Assembly: GCF_018408575.1 (NCBI RefSeq)
Contig: NZ_AP023418.1
Location: 958,415 to 1,022,414, forward strand
Direction: 5' to 3'
Source of the DNA: Vescimonas coprocola
GTDB lineage: Bacteria; Bacillota; Clostridia; Oscillospirales; Oscillospiraceae
Length of the DNA stretch: 64,000 bases
The position numbers were made by a program, and so were the translations under genes. Of this stretch, positions 7,806 through 16,815 are shown one piece after another. Numbering within the stretch: the first letter of the stretch is position 1; every line of letters starts with the position of its first letter. The notes below the pieces were generated by a model. That model was not told the origin of the DNA. It saw nothing but the letters and a program-made list of their open reading frames with translations, and did no database searches.

Positions 7806-8363
7806 TTACTTCACCGTACCGTCGGCGTTGAACACCGGCAGCGGAGCCAGATACTGGATGTCCTTGCGCTGCTGGGCGTCGCCCTCGGCCAGCACGGCGA
7901 TGCGGTCCACCACGATGCCGCCGGCCAGCTTCACCAGCTCCTCCATGGCGTGGAGGCTGCCGCCGGTGGAGATCACATCGTCCATCAGCACGATGCGCTT
8001 GCCACGGATCATGTCGGCGTCGTCCCGACCCAGATACAGCTTCTGCACCCCGGCGGTGGTGATGGAGCGATCCTCCACATGGATGGGATCGGGCATATAG
8101 GCCTTGGGGCCCTTCCGGGCGATGAAGTACTTCTTGGCGCCGGACTGCCGGGCCATTTCGTGAATCAAGGGGATGCTCTTGGCCTCGGCGGTGAAGAGGT
8201 AGTCGTACTCCTCATTCTCCACCAGCTTCAGCAGGTCACGGGCGCAGGCCACCGTCAGCTCCGCATCACCGAAACAGATGAATGCACCGATATACAGATC
8301 ATCCGCAACCTTGCAGATGGGAAGTTCCCGCTGCAGGCCCGCCACGGTCATGGAATAGGTCAT
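7806..8363 (-). CDS. Purine-type phosphoribosyltransferase
   Basis: A 185-residue type I phosphoribosyltransferase. The PRPP loop is RIVLMDDVISTGGSL (about residues 127-141), nearer to adenine than to xanthine or hypoxanthine phosphoribosyltransferases. The mid-region YDYLFTAEAKSIPLIHEMAR matches the base-recognition part of the Apt-like group. These enzymes join a purine base to PRPP. Facing adenine deaminase supports purine salvage, but the base is not settled and a regulatory PurR-like role cannot be excluded. The ATG at 8363 has GGAG upstream; longer in-frame extensions run into the leader. Confidence 0.8.
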   Translation of the reverse strand: MTYSMTVAGLQRELPICKVADDLYIGAFICFGDAELTVACARDLLKLVENEEYDYLFTAEAKSIPLIHEMARQSGAKKYFIARKGPKAYMPDPIHVEDRSITTAGVQKLYLGRDDADMIRGKRIVLMDDVISTGGSLHAMEELVKLAGGIVVDRIAVLAEGDAQQRKDIQYLAPLPVFNADGTVK

Positions 8364-8474
8364 CTTTGAAACTCCAATCCGCCGGGCGCAGCCACGCCCC
8401 GGCTGCCGCCTTTGGGCGGACGGCACGCCTTTGTTTTTAAGTACCGCTTGGATGCACTGGCCAAGCCATAGTAT

Positions 8475-8502
8475 ATTATATAAGCAATTTGGCAAATGTC
8501 AA
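8475..8502 (-). promoter_or_regulatory. Consensus sigma-A promoter of the phosphoribosyltransferase gene
   Basis: On the minus strand TTGACA (8502-8497), a 16-base spacer and TATAAT (8480-8475). The leader of about 105 bases holds a GC-rich hairpin (CCGCCCAAAGGCGG) but no riboswitch that I recognise. Confidence 0.8.
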
Positions 8503-8675
8503 TATCCGTCTGCACTTCTGCTTATGAAAGTTCCTGCTTTTCGCTCCCACCTGTTTCTCTCCATTCTAATATTTTTTCTTGTGCTCTCATAAATTTTCAG
8601 CTTATTTTTACGTTTTGCACAAAAAACGCCGGTATTTTTCAGTAACCCCCGCTCGTCCTTTTCCCTCGGACCCCC

Positions 8676-8704
8676 TTGCGGGAACCGGAAATTGGTGTTA
8701 TCAT
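8676..8704 (+). promoter_or_regulatory. Probable gdhA promoter
   Basis: TTGCGG (8676-8681), a 17-base spacer and TATCAT (8699-8704), 63 bases before the gdhA start. Confidence 0.55.
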
Positions 8705-8767
8705 GACCTTAACAGGGTTCATTCTTCCTGTGAAAGTAACGGAACAAGGATTTAGGAGGAACAAATT

Positions 8768-10120
8768 ATGAACGCATATCTGGCCAGTGTTTTGGAAAAC
8801 GTTCGGACAAAGCACGGCAACGAGCCGGAGTTCGTGCAGACCGTAGAGGAGGTTTTCTCCTCCATCGAGCCGGTCATCGAAAAGCACCCTGAGTATGAGA
8901 AGGTAGATCTGCTGGGCCGTATGGTGGAGCCCGAGCGTATGTTCACCTTCCGGGTGGTGTGGTGTGACGACAATGGCCAGTGGCATACCAACCGTGGCTG
9001 GCGCTGCCAGTTCAACGGGGCCATCGGCCCCTACAAGGGCGGCCTGCGGTTCCAGAAGAACGTCTACGAGGGCATCATCAAGTTCCTGGGCTTCGAGCAG
9101 ACCTTCAAAAACAGCCTGACGGGCCTGCCCATCGGCGGCGCCAAGGGTGGCTCCGATTTCGATCCCGCCGGCAAGTCCGACGCCGAGGTCATGCGCTTCT
9201 GCCAGAGCTTCATGACGGCTCTGTACCGCTACATTGGGCCGGACGTGGACGTCCCCGCCGGCGACATGGGCGTGGGCGGCCGTGAGATCGGCTACCTGTT
9301 CGGTCAGTATCGCCGCCTGAAGGGCGCTTGGGAGAACGGCGTCCTCACCGGCAAGGGCCTCAGCTACGGCGGCTCCCTGATCCGTCCGGAGGCCACCGGC
9401 TACGGCGCTGTCTACTATCTGCAGGAGGTCCTCAAGCACGAGGGCGACACCATCGAAGGCAAGCGCATCGCCCTGTCCGGCTACGGCAACGTGGCATGGG
9501 GCATCATGAAGAAGGCCGCTGAGCTGGGCGCCAAGGTCACCTATATGTCCGGCCCCGACGGCTATGTCCACGACCCCGACGGCATTAACACCGAGGAGAA
9601 GCTGAACTTCATTCTGGAAATGCGTGCCAAGGATCCCATGCACTGCAAGCCCTATGCCGACCGCTTTGGCTGCGAGTTCGTGGCCGGTGCCAAGCATTGG
9701 GGGGCCAAGGATGTGGATGTGAATATGCCCTCCGCCATGCAGAACGACGTCCGCATGGATTCTGCCGAAAAGATCGCCGCCTCCGGCGTGAAGTACTACA
9801 TCGAGGTAGCCAATATGCCCACCACCAATGACGCTTTGAACTTCCTGCGGGCCCAGAAGCATATGATCGTGGCCCCCTCCAAGGCCGTCAATGCCGGCGG
9901 CGTGGGCGTCTCCGCTCTGGAGATGGCACAGAACTCCGAGCGTCTGGTCTGGACCGCCGAGGAGGTGGATGCCCAGCTGCATAAGATGATGAAGACCATC
10001 CATCAGGTGTCTGCCGAGGCCGCTGAGGAATACGGTCTGGGCTACGATCTGGTGGCCGGTGCCAATATCGCAGGCTTCAAGAAGGTGGCGGAAGCCATGA
10101 TGGCGCAGGGCTGCTTCTAA
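8768..10120 (+). CDS. gdhA: NADP-type glutamate dehydrogenase
   Basis: A 450-residue hexameric-class glutamate dehydrogenase that interconverts 2-oxoglutarate plus ammonia and glutamate. Visible are the substrate loop GPYKGGLRF (about 88-96), the catalytic-lysine motif PIGGAKGGSDFDP (about 122-134), DVDVPAGDMGVG and the dinucleotide fold LSGYGNVAWG (about 237). Length and N-terminus match the short bacterial NADPH type, though cofactor is inferred. AGGAGGAAC precedes the ATG. It is a single gene with its own promoter and terminator, and links to glnA and gltX in nitrogen assimilation. Confidence 0.95.
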   Translation: MNAYLASVLENVRTKHGNEPEFVQTVEEVFSSIEPVIEKHPEYEKVDLLGRMVEPERMFTFRVVWCDDNGQWHTNRGWRCQFNGAIGPYKGGLRFQKNVYEGIIKFLGFEQTFKNSLTGLPIGGAKGGSDFDPAGKSDAEVMRFCQSFMTALYRYIGPDVDVPAGDMGVGGREIGYLFGQYRRLKGAWENGVLTGKGLSYGGSLIRPEATGYGAVYYLQEVLKHEGDTIEGKRIALSGYGNVAWGIMKKAAELGAKVTYMSGPDGYVHDPDGINTEEKLNFILEMRAKDPMHCKPYADRFGCEFVAGAKHWGAKDVDVNMPSAMQNDVRMDSAEKIAASGVKYYIEVANMPTTNDALNFLRAQKHMIVAPSKAVNAGGVGVSALEMAQNSERLVWTAEEVDAQLHKMMKTIHQVSAEAAEEYGLGYDLVAGANIAGFKKVAEAMMAQGCF

Positions 10121-10146
10121 GCCGTCCCTTCCCCCTATTCACCCAT

Positions 10147-10188
10147 AAAAAAGCATCCCCGGTACAGCTGCGCCGGGGATGTTTTTTC
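10147..10188 (+). terminator. Terminator after gdhA
   Basis: GCATCCCCGG pairs with CCGGGGATG(T) and is flanked by A6 and T6 runs, so it is strong in the gdhA direction. Confidence 0.85.
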
Positions 10189-10200
10189 TTTGGATGCGGA

Positions 10201-10500
10201 AACCACCAGCCCTGTCGGCGAAGGTACTCCCTGAAAGCTTTCCCTTCCATCGACGAGCAGCCAAGTGAGCCGCAAGCAGATGTCTTGATCGAGGAGTTTG
10301 TGCAAGCAGATGCCTTAATAGGGAGAATCCGTGTAAACAGAACACAAGTTTCCCGTTTACGGGTCGAAAATCGCAAGGAAATAAAATTCAGTGGTTTCTG
10401 CTCCGTGTCCCTTGATTGGTTCCGCCAGCAAAATTGCCCATTTCAGGGCAATCGAACCTCCGGAGTCATCGAGAAATATATTTCTTCACAAGAAAAACGG
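10201..10500. other. Intergenic stretch without a supported gene
   Basis: No convincing gene. A direct repeat GCAAGCAGATGYCTT occurs at 10272-10286 and 10302-10316. A CCCGTTTACGGG palindrome near 10350 resembles the one at 279-292, and ATTGCCC/GGGCAAT forms a hairpin near 10434-10452. Short open frames here lack ribosome binding sites and family features. It may hold eroded repeat elements. Confidence 0.5.
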
Positions 10501-10524
10501 CTGTAAGGTAGCTCTACCTTACAG
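10501..10524. terminator. Bidirectional terminator
   Basis: CTGTAAGGTA pairs with TACCTTACAG around GCTC, with A-rich and T-rich flanks on both sides. It ends the minus-strand PAP2 gene. Confidence 0.75.
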
Positions 10525-10537
10525 CTGTTTTATTTTC

Positions 10538-11461
10538 TCACTTTTTCCCTTTTCCCCACTTACTCATAGGGCGGAATACCAGCGGCCAGACGGCTCCCGC
10601 CACCAGCACCAGCAGGAAGTACCGCACGCCGCCGGCCAACCCCTCATGGCCCAATAGCGCCAGCAGCGGAGCCTTCAGGCCGCTCTTGATGGCCAGCAGC
10701 AGCGCCATGCCCACGACCACCTTGAGTACCTGCACCCACCAGACGGCCTGCGTCTCGAAGTGAATATACCGCCGATCCAGCAGCCAAGCCAACGTCATAC
10801 CCGCCACAGCGCCCAGCATCTTCCATGCATTGCCGATGCCGCTGGCCAGATTCTCCGCATCCATATCCGCCGGAAAGCCGCAGGCCTCCACGAACACCAC
10901 AAAGGCCCCGCTGACCACCAGCATGGCAGCCAGCACATAGCCCATGTATCGGGGCTTTTCCTGCGCCCGCCGCATCAGGGGATACAGTCCCAGCACCAGC
11001 GCCGCCGCCAGTACCAACGACACCCCCACGTCCGCCGGGGTATGTACCCCCAGATACATCCGGGAAAAGGCGATGATCAGCGCCAGTGCCGTCAGCCCCA
11101 GCCGCACCCACCGGCGGCCGCCCCACAGGGCCATGCCGCCGAAGAGCCCTATGGCGTTCTGGGTATGGCCGCTGGGGAAGGAGTACCCCGTGGCCTCCGC
11201 CCGTGCGCTCTCCACAATGGTAAAGTTGGGGTCCCGCACCCACGGCCTCGGCACCCGGCAGATCAGCTTCAGAAACTGGTTCAGCACCGTGCCGCAGAAA
11301 GCGATGGTCATCAGATAGTACCCCTCCCATTTGCTGACGCACCAGAACACCACCACCGCCGCCACAATGAAGATCACCTCGCCGCCCAGTTGGGTCACGG
11401 CACTCATGACGCCGTTCCAAAAGGGCGTTCGAATTTTTTCCAGCGCATATAAAATGTCCAC
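10538..11461 (-). CDS. PAP2-superfamily membrane phosphatase
   Basis: A 307-residue integral membrane protein with about eight hydrophobic segments. The three phosphatase motifs are intact: KLICRVPRPW (near 65-75), GYSFPSGHTQ (near 91-100) and SRMYLGVHTPADV (near 133-145), which supply the catalytic histidines. Members dephosphorylate lipid phosphates such as phosphatidic acid or undecaprenyl pyrophosphate. The long membrane C-terminal half resembles the larger members; substrate unknown. AAAGGAGACGG precedes the ATG. It stands alone. Confidence 0.9.
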   Translation of the reverse strand: MDILYALEKIRTPFWNGVMSAVTQLGGEVIFIVAAVVVFWCVSKWEGYYLMTIAFCGTVLNQFLKLICRVPRPWVRDPNFTIVESARAEATGYSFPSGHTQNAIGLFGGMALWGGRRWVRLGLTALALIIAFSRMYLGVHTPADVGVSLVLAAALVLGLYPLMRRAQEKPRYMGYVLAAMLVVSGAFVVFVEACGFPADMDAENLASGIGNAWKMLGAVAGMTLAWLLDRRYIHFETQAVWWVQVLKVVVGMALLLAIKSGLKAPLLALLGHEGLAGGVRYFLLVLVAGAVWPLVFRPMSKWGKGKK

Positions 11462-11718
11462 TTTTCCGTCTCCTTTTGTCCTGATCTCTGACAGAAATTT
11501 CGTCCTATATCTGTCCGATATCAGTTGGAATTTTGTCCAGATTATTTGTCTCGATCAGAAAACTGCATTTTCTTCTTCCAAACAATCCTCCTCCGATTCT
11601 TTCTTCCGACAAGGCTACCGAGAAGGGCAGCAGCTGCCCTTCCTCAGCTGTCTGACTTTTCCGTCATTTCTTTCTCCGACAGCTGTTCCCCGATCGTCTG
11701 CTTTCCAACCGCCCTCTT
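11462..11718. other. A/T-rich leader between two minus-strand genes
   Basis: No gene is seen. A 10-bp perfect palindrome (GAAGGGCAGC-A-GCTGCCCTTC, 11622-11642) lies downstream of the PPOX gene. It lacks a U-run, so it may be a weak terminator or a regulatory hairpin. Confidence 0.45.
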
Positions 11719-12219
11719 TTAGTGGTGGCCGCCGCAGCCGTGGGACTCCTTCTCCGGGGCGGCGTAGCTCTTTCCCGTCACCGTCTCCGGTACGATCCTC
11801 ACCACACGGGTGGCCGACATATATTTTTCCATATACTCGCTGAACCGGCCCATGCCCTTGGGGTCATAGGCGGTACACAGCAGCAGCATGGCCTTCACCT
11901 GCTCCGCTTCATCGGTGACCACCTCCGCACGGCCATGAAGCACCGCCGAGGCATAGGCCATGGAGAACTCGTTGGGGATGGCCGCCGCATAGGAGACTGC
12001 CGACAGGCATACCGGCGGGTTTTTCGCCAGCAGCTCCCACTTCTCGCCGTGACCGGCGCAGTGGAAATACACTACATGGTACGCCTCATCCACCACCGGG
12101 GAGATGGGGATGGCGTAGGGCTTCCCCACCTCATCCGTCAGAGACAGGGTGGCATAGGGAGCCTTCTGGAATACCTCCCAGGCAAAGGCGGCATCCCGCT
12201 CCCGATCCTTTCGCAGCAT
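11719..12219 (-). CDS. Pyridoxamine 5'-phosphate oxidase-fold flavoprotein (NimA-like)
   Basis: A 166-residue FMN-binding split-barrel protein. The family pattern is APYATLSLTDEVGKPYAIPI near the N-terminus, then VYFHCAGHGEKWELLAKNP, the FMN-contact region of the nitroimidazole-reductase-like (Nim) group. Such proteins reduce nitro compounds or bind flavin or heme; the substrate is open. The C-terminus ends SHGCGGHH, a Cys/His-rich tail that could bind a metal. AAGGAGG precedes the ATG at 12219; an upstream in-frame ATG at 12252 is less likely. Confidence 0.85.
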   Translation of the reverse strand: MLRKDRERDAAFAWEVFQKAPYATLSLTDEVGKPYAIPISPVVDEAYHVVYFHCAGHGEKWELLAKNPPVCLSAVSYAAAIPNEFSMAYASAVLHGRAEVVTDEAEQVKAMLLLCTAYDPKGMGRFSEYMEKYMSATRVVRIVPETVTGKSYAAPEKESHGCGGHH

Positions 12220-12379
12220 TGCTTTTTCCTCCTTATCAGGCGGCCGGGCCACCCTGTTTTACCCCGCTCTCTTGACCAGCAGCCAAGCGGATATGCGGGG
12301 AAAATATCAGACATATTCAAGTGATATGGTCTATCCTATGGATGGTACCATGATTCCCATAGAAATGCAACAAACATTC

Positions 12380-12407
12380 TTGACTTTTCCCGGAGGTGAA
12401 ATATAAT
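12380..12407 (+). promoter_or_regulatory. gltX promoter
   Basis: TTGACT (12380-12385), a 16-base spacer and TATAAT (12402-12407), 54 bases before gltX. Confidence 0.75.
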
Positions 12408-12460
12408 ATATGGGTGAAAATTTTTGCAACGTGATGAATCGATATTAGGAGGACAAGCCC

Positions 12461-13948
12461 ATGACACTGGATCACAGCTATTTCGAGGAAATGGAGGCCA
12501 AGATCCCCCACGGAAAGGTCCGCACCCGGTTCGCCCCCTCCCCCACCGGCTATATGCACGTGGGCAATCTGCGGACGGCGCTGTACACCTGGCTCATCGC
12601 CCGCAGCCACGACGGCACGTTTATCCTGCGGATCGAGGACACCGACCAGAGCCGTCAGGTGGAGGGCGCTGTGGATGTCATCTACCGCACCATGGCCGAG
12701 TGCGGCCTGACCCATGACGAGGGCCCGGACGTAGGCGGCCCCGTGGCCCCCTATATCCAGTCCCAGCGCCGGGACACCTACGGAAAGTACGCCCGGCTGC
12801 TGGTGGAAAAGGGCGGCGCCTACTACTGCTTCTGCGAAAAGACGGAGTCTGAGGAGGATTCCGGGGAATTTGACCGGGCCGCCGATCCCTGCCGGGAGTT
12901 GACGGCCCAGCAGGTGCAGGAAAAGCTGGAGGCAGGTCTGCCCTACGTCATCCGCCAGCGTATCCCCGCCGGAACCACCACCTTCCACGACGCCATTTTC
13001 GGGGACATCACCGTGGACAACAGCACGCTGGACGATCAGGTGCTGCTGAAGCGGGACGGTCTGCCCACCTATAACTTCGCCAACGTCATCGACGACCACC
13101 TGATGGGCATCACCCATGTGGTGCGGGGCAGCGAGTATCTGGCCTCCGCCCCAAAGTATAACCTGCTGTATGAGGCCTTCGGCTGGGAGGTCCCCACCTA
13201 TGTTCACTGCTCCCCCGTCATGCGGGACGCTCAGAACAAGATGTCCAAGCGCCACGGCGATCCCTCCTATGAGGATCTGAAGGCGGAGGGCTATCTCACC
13301 GAGGCCATCCTCAACTATGTGGCCCTGCTGGGCTGGAGCCCCAAGGGGGAGTTGGCGGAACAGGAGCTGTTCACCCTGCCGGAGTTGGTGAAGGCCTTTG
13401 ACATGACGGGCATCTCCAAGTCTCCCGCCATTTTCGACCGGCAGAAGCTGGATCACTTCAACGCCGTCTATCTGCGGGGCATGGCCCCGGAGGCCTTCGC
13501 CAAGGCCGCCGAGCCCTACATCCGCCAGACGGTGACAGACCCCCGATTCGACACCGCCGCCATCGCCGCTCTTTTGCAGGCCCGGTGCGAGAAGCTCACG
13601 GACATCCCGGAGAAGGTGGACTTCTTCGATGCCCTGCCGGAGTATCCCGTGGACTACTATACCAATAAGAAATCCAAGACCAACCCCGACGTCTCCCGTG
13701 CCATGCTGGAGGCGGTCATCCCCGTGCTGGAGGGCCTGACGGAGTGGACGGACGAGGCCATTCACGACGCACTGGTTGATCTGGCGCAGCGGCTGGAGGT
13801 GAAGAACGCCACCCTCATGTGGCCTGTCCGCATCGCCGCCGCCGGTAAGCTGGTGACCCCCGGCGGAGCCGTGGAGATCTGCCGCATTCTGGGCAAAGAT
13901 GAGACGCTGCGCCGCCTGAACGCCGGTCTCGCCATGCTGGGGGCATGA
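12461..13948 (+). CDS. gltX: Glutamate--tRNA ligase
   Basis: A 495-residue class I aminoacyl-tRNA synthetase charging tRNA-Glu (and, where no GlnRS exists, tRNA-Gln for amidation). The HIGH-type signature FAPSPTGYMHVGNLRTALY is at about residues 24-42, LRIEDTDQSR follows, and the KMSKR loop is in QNKMSKRHGD near 260. Length is normal for bacterial GluRS, with a C-terminal anticodon-binding helical domain. AGGAGGACA precedes the ATG. It overlaps the following SpoIIM-like gene by four bases, implying translational coupling. Confidence 0.96.
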   Translation: MTLDHSYFEEMEAKIPHGKVRTRFAPSPTGYMHVGNLRTALYTWLIARSHDGTFILRIEDTDQSRQVEGAVDVIYRTMAECGLTHDEGPDVGGPVAPYIQSQRRDTYGKYARLLVEKGGAYYCFCEKTESEEDSGEFDRAADPCRELTAQQVQEKLEAGLPYVIRQRIPAGTTTFHDAIFGDITVDNSTLDDQVLLKRDGLPTYNFANVIDDHLMGITHVVRGSEYLASAPKYNLLYEAFGWEVPTYVHCSPVMRDAQNKMSKRHGDPSYEDLKAEGYLTEAILNYVALLGWSPKGELAEQELFTLPELVKAFDMTGISKSPAIFDRQKLDHFNAVYLRGMAPEAFAKAAEPYIRQTVTDPRFDTAAIAALLQARCEKLTDIPEKVDFFDALPEYPVDYYTNKKSKTNPDVSRAMLEAVIPVLEGLTEWTDEAIHDALVDLAQRLEVKNATLMWPVRIAAAGKLVTPGGAVEICRILGKDETLRRLNAGLAMLGA

Positions 13949-14568
13949 TGGACTGGCTGGAACAGCAGCGCACCCGGCTGCACGGATTTTACCGCACGGA
14001 GTACCGCTACTCCCTCCGCATCACCGCCATCGCCTTCGGCGCACTGATCCCGCTGGGCTTTGCCGGCAGCCTGCTGCTGCCGGATCTGGCAGACCAGCTG
14101 TTCCTGCAGTTCGCCCAGCAGATGGCGGAGCTGGGCATCATGGACACCACCGGCCGGGTGGATGTGCTGGCGCTGTTCGGCAACAACGTCCGGGCGACGG
14201 TGTTCAGCATCGCCTACGGCTTTATCCCCTTTATCTATCTCCCGGCCCTGTCCATCGGCATCAACTCCCTGCTGCTGGGGCTGTTTGCCGGGGTGTACGT
14301 CAACAACGGCATCTCCCTGCTGGCGTATTTTGCGGGCATCGTCCCCCACGGCATTTTCGAGTTGCCGGCCCTGATCCTGGCCCTCAGCAGCGGCATCTAT
14401 CTCTGCCGCAAGGTCACAGACTACGTCCGGCACAACGAAAAGGGCGTTATGGGTCCCCTGATGAAGGATCTGCTGCGCCTGTTCGTCATGCACATCATCC
14501 CACTGCTGATGGCAGCGGCGGTGATAGAGGCCTATGTGACACCGCAGCTTTTGAAGCTGTTTCTGTAA
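13945..14568 (+). CDS. SpoIIM-like (DUF95) membrane protein
   Basis: A 207-residue protein with five or six membrane segments. The block FGNNVRATVFSIAYGFI and the later GIVPHGIFELPALILA are the hallmarks of the SpoIIM/DUF95 family. In sporulating bacteria SpoIIM recruits SpoIIP and SpoIID to the engulfing membrane; many paralogues in this family have other, unknown roles. It starts inside the gltX stop (ATGA), so it is expressed with gltX. Whether this copy is the true sporulation SpoIIM cannot be told from sequence alone. Confidence 0.8.
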   Translation: MMDWLEQQRTRLHGFYRTEYRYSLRITAIAFGALIPLGFAGSLLLPDLADQLFLQFAQQMAELGIMDTTGRVDVLALFGNNVRATVFSIAYGFIPFIYLPALSIGINSLLLGLFAGVYVNNGISLLAYFAGIVPHGIFELPALILALSSGIYLCRKVTDYVRHNEKGVMGPLMKDLLRLFVMHIIPLLMAAAVIEAYVTPQLLKLFL

Positions 14569-14607
14569 AAACTTTAGTGCCGCAGCGTGCGGCGAAAGGA
14601 GCATCAC

Positions 14608-16713
14608 ATGAACGAGAAGAATGTACGAAGCATCCCGGAGCTTTTTGGCAGCATGGTATTCAGCCAGGCTCAGATGCGACAGCGTCTGCCGGAACGGGTC
14701 TATGACGCATGGCAGCAGTGCCTGATCCAAGGAACTTCTCTGGATCGCTCCATCGCCGACGAGATCGCCGCCGCCATGAAGGACTGGGCCATCGAAAAGG
14801 GCGCTACCCACTACACCCACTGGTTCCAGCCCATGACGGGCTTTACCGCCGAGAAGCACGACAGCTTCATCGCCCCCAACGTCCCCGGCACCATTTTGAT
14901 GGAGCTGTCCGGCAAGGAACTGTCGCAGGGTGAGGCGGACGCCTCCAGCTTCCCCTCCGGCGGTCTGCGGGCCACCTTCGAGGCCCGTGGTTATACGGCG
15001 TGGGATCCCACGTCCTATGCCTTCATCAAGGATCAGACCCTGTATATCCCCACCATCTTCTGCTCCTACGGCGGCGAGACGCTGGATAAAAAGACGCCTC
15101 TGCTGCGCTCCATGAAGCAGCTGGATACGCAGGCCGTCCGCATCCTGCGGCTGTTCGGCAACACCACGGTGCAGCACGTTACCGCTCAGGTGGGGCCGGA
15201 ACAGGAATACTTCCTCATTGACAAATCCATGTATCGCCGCCGGGAGGATCTGATGCTCTGCGGCCGCACGCTGTTCGGTGCCAAGCCTCCCAAGGGGCAG
15301 GAGCTGGACGACCACTACTACGGCGCCATCAAGCCCCGTGTGGCGGCCTTTATGCACGAGCTGGATCAGGAGCTGTGGCAGGTGGGCGTGCTGGCCAAGA
15401 CGGAGCACAACGAGGTGGCGCCCGCCCAGCACGAGATCGCCCCGGTGTACTCCGACGCCAACAGCGCCTGCGACCACAATCAGTTGACCATGGAGTTTCT
15501 GAAGAAGGTGGCCGACCGCCACGATCTGGTGTGCCTGCTTCACGAAAAGCCCTTTGCCGGGGTCAACGGCAGCGGCAAGCACGACAACTGGTCGCTGGCC
15601 ACGGATACCGGTGAGAACCTCCTCAAGCCCGGACGTACCCCCAGTCAGAACGCCCAGTTTCTGCTGTTTCTGGCGGCCTTTATCAAGGGCGTGGACGAGT
15701 ATCAGGAGATGCTGCGCTGCTGCGTGTCCTATCCCGGCAACGATCACCGGCTGGGCGGCAACGAGGCGCCTCCCGCCATTGTGTCTATCTTCCTTGGCGA
15801 CGAGCTGACGGCCATCCTCCGCTCCATCATCGACGGCACGGCCTATGTGGACATCACCAAGAAGAAGCTGGAGATCGGCGTGGACACCCTGCCGGAGCTG
15901 CCGCAGGATACCACCGACCGCAACCGCACCTCCCCGCTGGCCTTTACCGGCAACAAGTTCGAGTTCCGGATGTTGGGCTCCTCCCAGTCCATCGCCAGCC
16001 CCAATGTGGTGCTCAACACCATCATGGCCGACGAACTGAAGCAGTTTGCCGACCGGCTGGAGCGGGCGGAGAGCTTCCATCAGGCCCTGCAGGAGCTGCT
16101 GCGGGATACCTTCCGGGATCACCAGCGCATTATCTTCGACGGTAACGGCTACGACGACGACTGGGTACAGGAGGCCAAGCGCCGGGGGCTGAGCAATCTG
16201 CGGGACACCGTGGACTGTATGCCCGCCTACATCGACGAGAAGAATGTGGCGCTGTTTTCCCGCTTCGGCATCCTGACGCCGGAGGAGATGCACGCCCGGT
16301 ATGAGATCCATCTGGAGAATTACTGCAAGGTCACGGCCATTGAGGCCGCTACCCTGCGGGATATGACCCTGCGGGGCATCCTGCCCGCCGTCACCCGCTA
16401 CACCGGCGATCTGGCCAAGGGCGTTGTGAGGAAGCGGCAGGCGGAGATGGCCACTCCCTGCCGGGTGGAGAACTATCTGGTGGCGCAGCTGGACGCCCTC
16501 AGCGGCGACCTGCTGGACGCCTGCCAGGCTATGAGCCGGGCGCTGGAGGCCGCTCCCGCCGCCGATGCCGGCATCGACGCCGCCCGGTACTACCGGGATC
16601 AGGTGGCCTCCCGGCTGGAGGAGATGCGGAGCATCATCGACCGCATGGAGCCGCTGGTGGGGGCCGACTACTGGCCCTATCCCACCTATGCAGACATCCT
16701 GTTCTCCGTGTAA
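14608..16713 (+). CDS. glnA: Glutamine synthetase type III
   Basis: A 701-residue glutamine synthetase of the large GSIII class (about 700 residues, against 450 for type I). It makes glutamine from glutamate, ammonia and ATP as a dodecamer. The class marks are the N-terminal [63 protein letters not shown] (metal and glutamate site) and [24 protein letters not shown] precedes the ATG at 14608. With gdhA it forms the ammonia assimilation route of this region. Confidence 0.95.
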   Translation: MNEKNVRSIPELFGSMVFSQAQMRQRLPERVYDAWQQCLIQGTSLDRSIADEIAAAMKDWAIEKGATHYTHWFQPMTGFTAEKHDSFIAPNVPGTILMELSGKELSQGEADASSFPSGGLRATFEARGYTAWDPTSYAFIKDQTLYIPTIFCSYGGETLDKKTPLLRSMKQLDTQAVRILRLFGNTTVQHVTAQVGPEQEYFLIDKSMYRRREDLMLCGRTLFGAKPPKGQELDDHYYGAIKPRVAAFMHELDQELWQVGVLAKTEHNEVAPAQHEIAPVYSDANSACDHNQLTMEFLKKVADRHDLVCLLHEKPFAGVNGSGKHDNWSLATDTGENLLKPGRTPSQNAQFLLFLAAFIKGVDEYQEMLRCCVSYPGNDHRLGGNEAPPAIVSIFLGDELTAILRSIIDGTAYVDITKKKLEIGVDTLPELPQDTTDRNRTSPLAFTGNKFEFRMLGSSQSIASPNVVLNTIMADELKQFADRLERAESFHQALQELLRDTFRDHQRIIFDGNGYDDDWVQEAKRRGLSNLRDTVDCMPAYIDEKNVALFSRFGILTPEEMHARYEIHLENYCKVTAIEAATLRDMTLRGILPAVTRYTGDLAKGVVRKRQAEMATPCRVENYLVAQLDALSGDLLDACQAMSRALEAAPAADAGIDAARYYRDQVASRLEEMRSIIDRMEPLVGADYWPYPTYADILFSV

Positions 16714-16727
16714 TGATACCCGATACG

Positions 16728-16765
16728 AAAAGAGAGTGTGTTCCGGATGGAACACACTCTCTTTT
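16728..16765 (+). terminator. Terminator after glutamine synthetase
   Basis: A 17-bp perfect stem (16728-16744 with 16749-16765) around a GGAT loop, with the T-run at the 3' end of the stem. Confidence 0.85.
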
Positions 16766-16815
16766 TCGTCAACCGGCGGGGTGAGCCAGACGGCTGAGTA
16801 AACTAAACGGAGGGA

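Noticed and set aside
8364-8475. Purine riboswitch in the leader of the phosphoribosyltransferase gene
   Set aside because: The leader has a GC-rich hairpin but lacks the GTTTCTAC junction and the TATA and loop motifs of the purine aptamer.
10285-10506. A 73-codon frame after gdhA
   Set aside because: No ribosome binding site and no family match; it runs into a terminator stem and overlaps repeated and palindromic sequence.
13762-16755. A 997-codon open frame on the minus strand
   Set aside because: It lies opposite gltX, the SpoIIM-like gene and glutamine synthetase, all with clear family motifs. Its translation is rich in H, G, V and Q, the usual composition of an antisense frame of GC-rich DNA, and has no domain.
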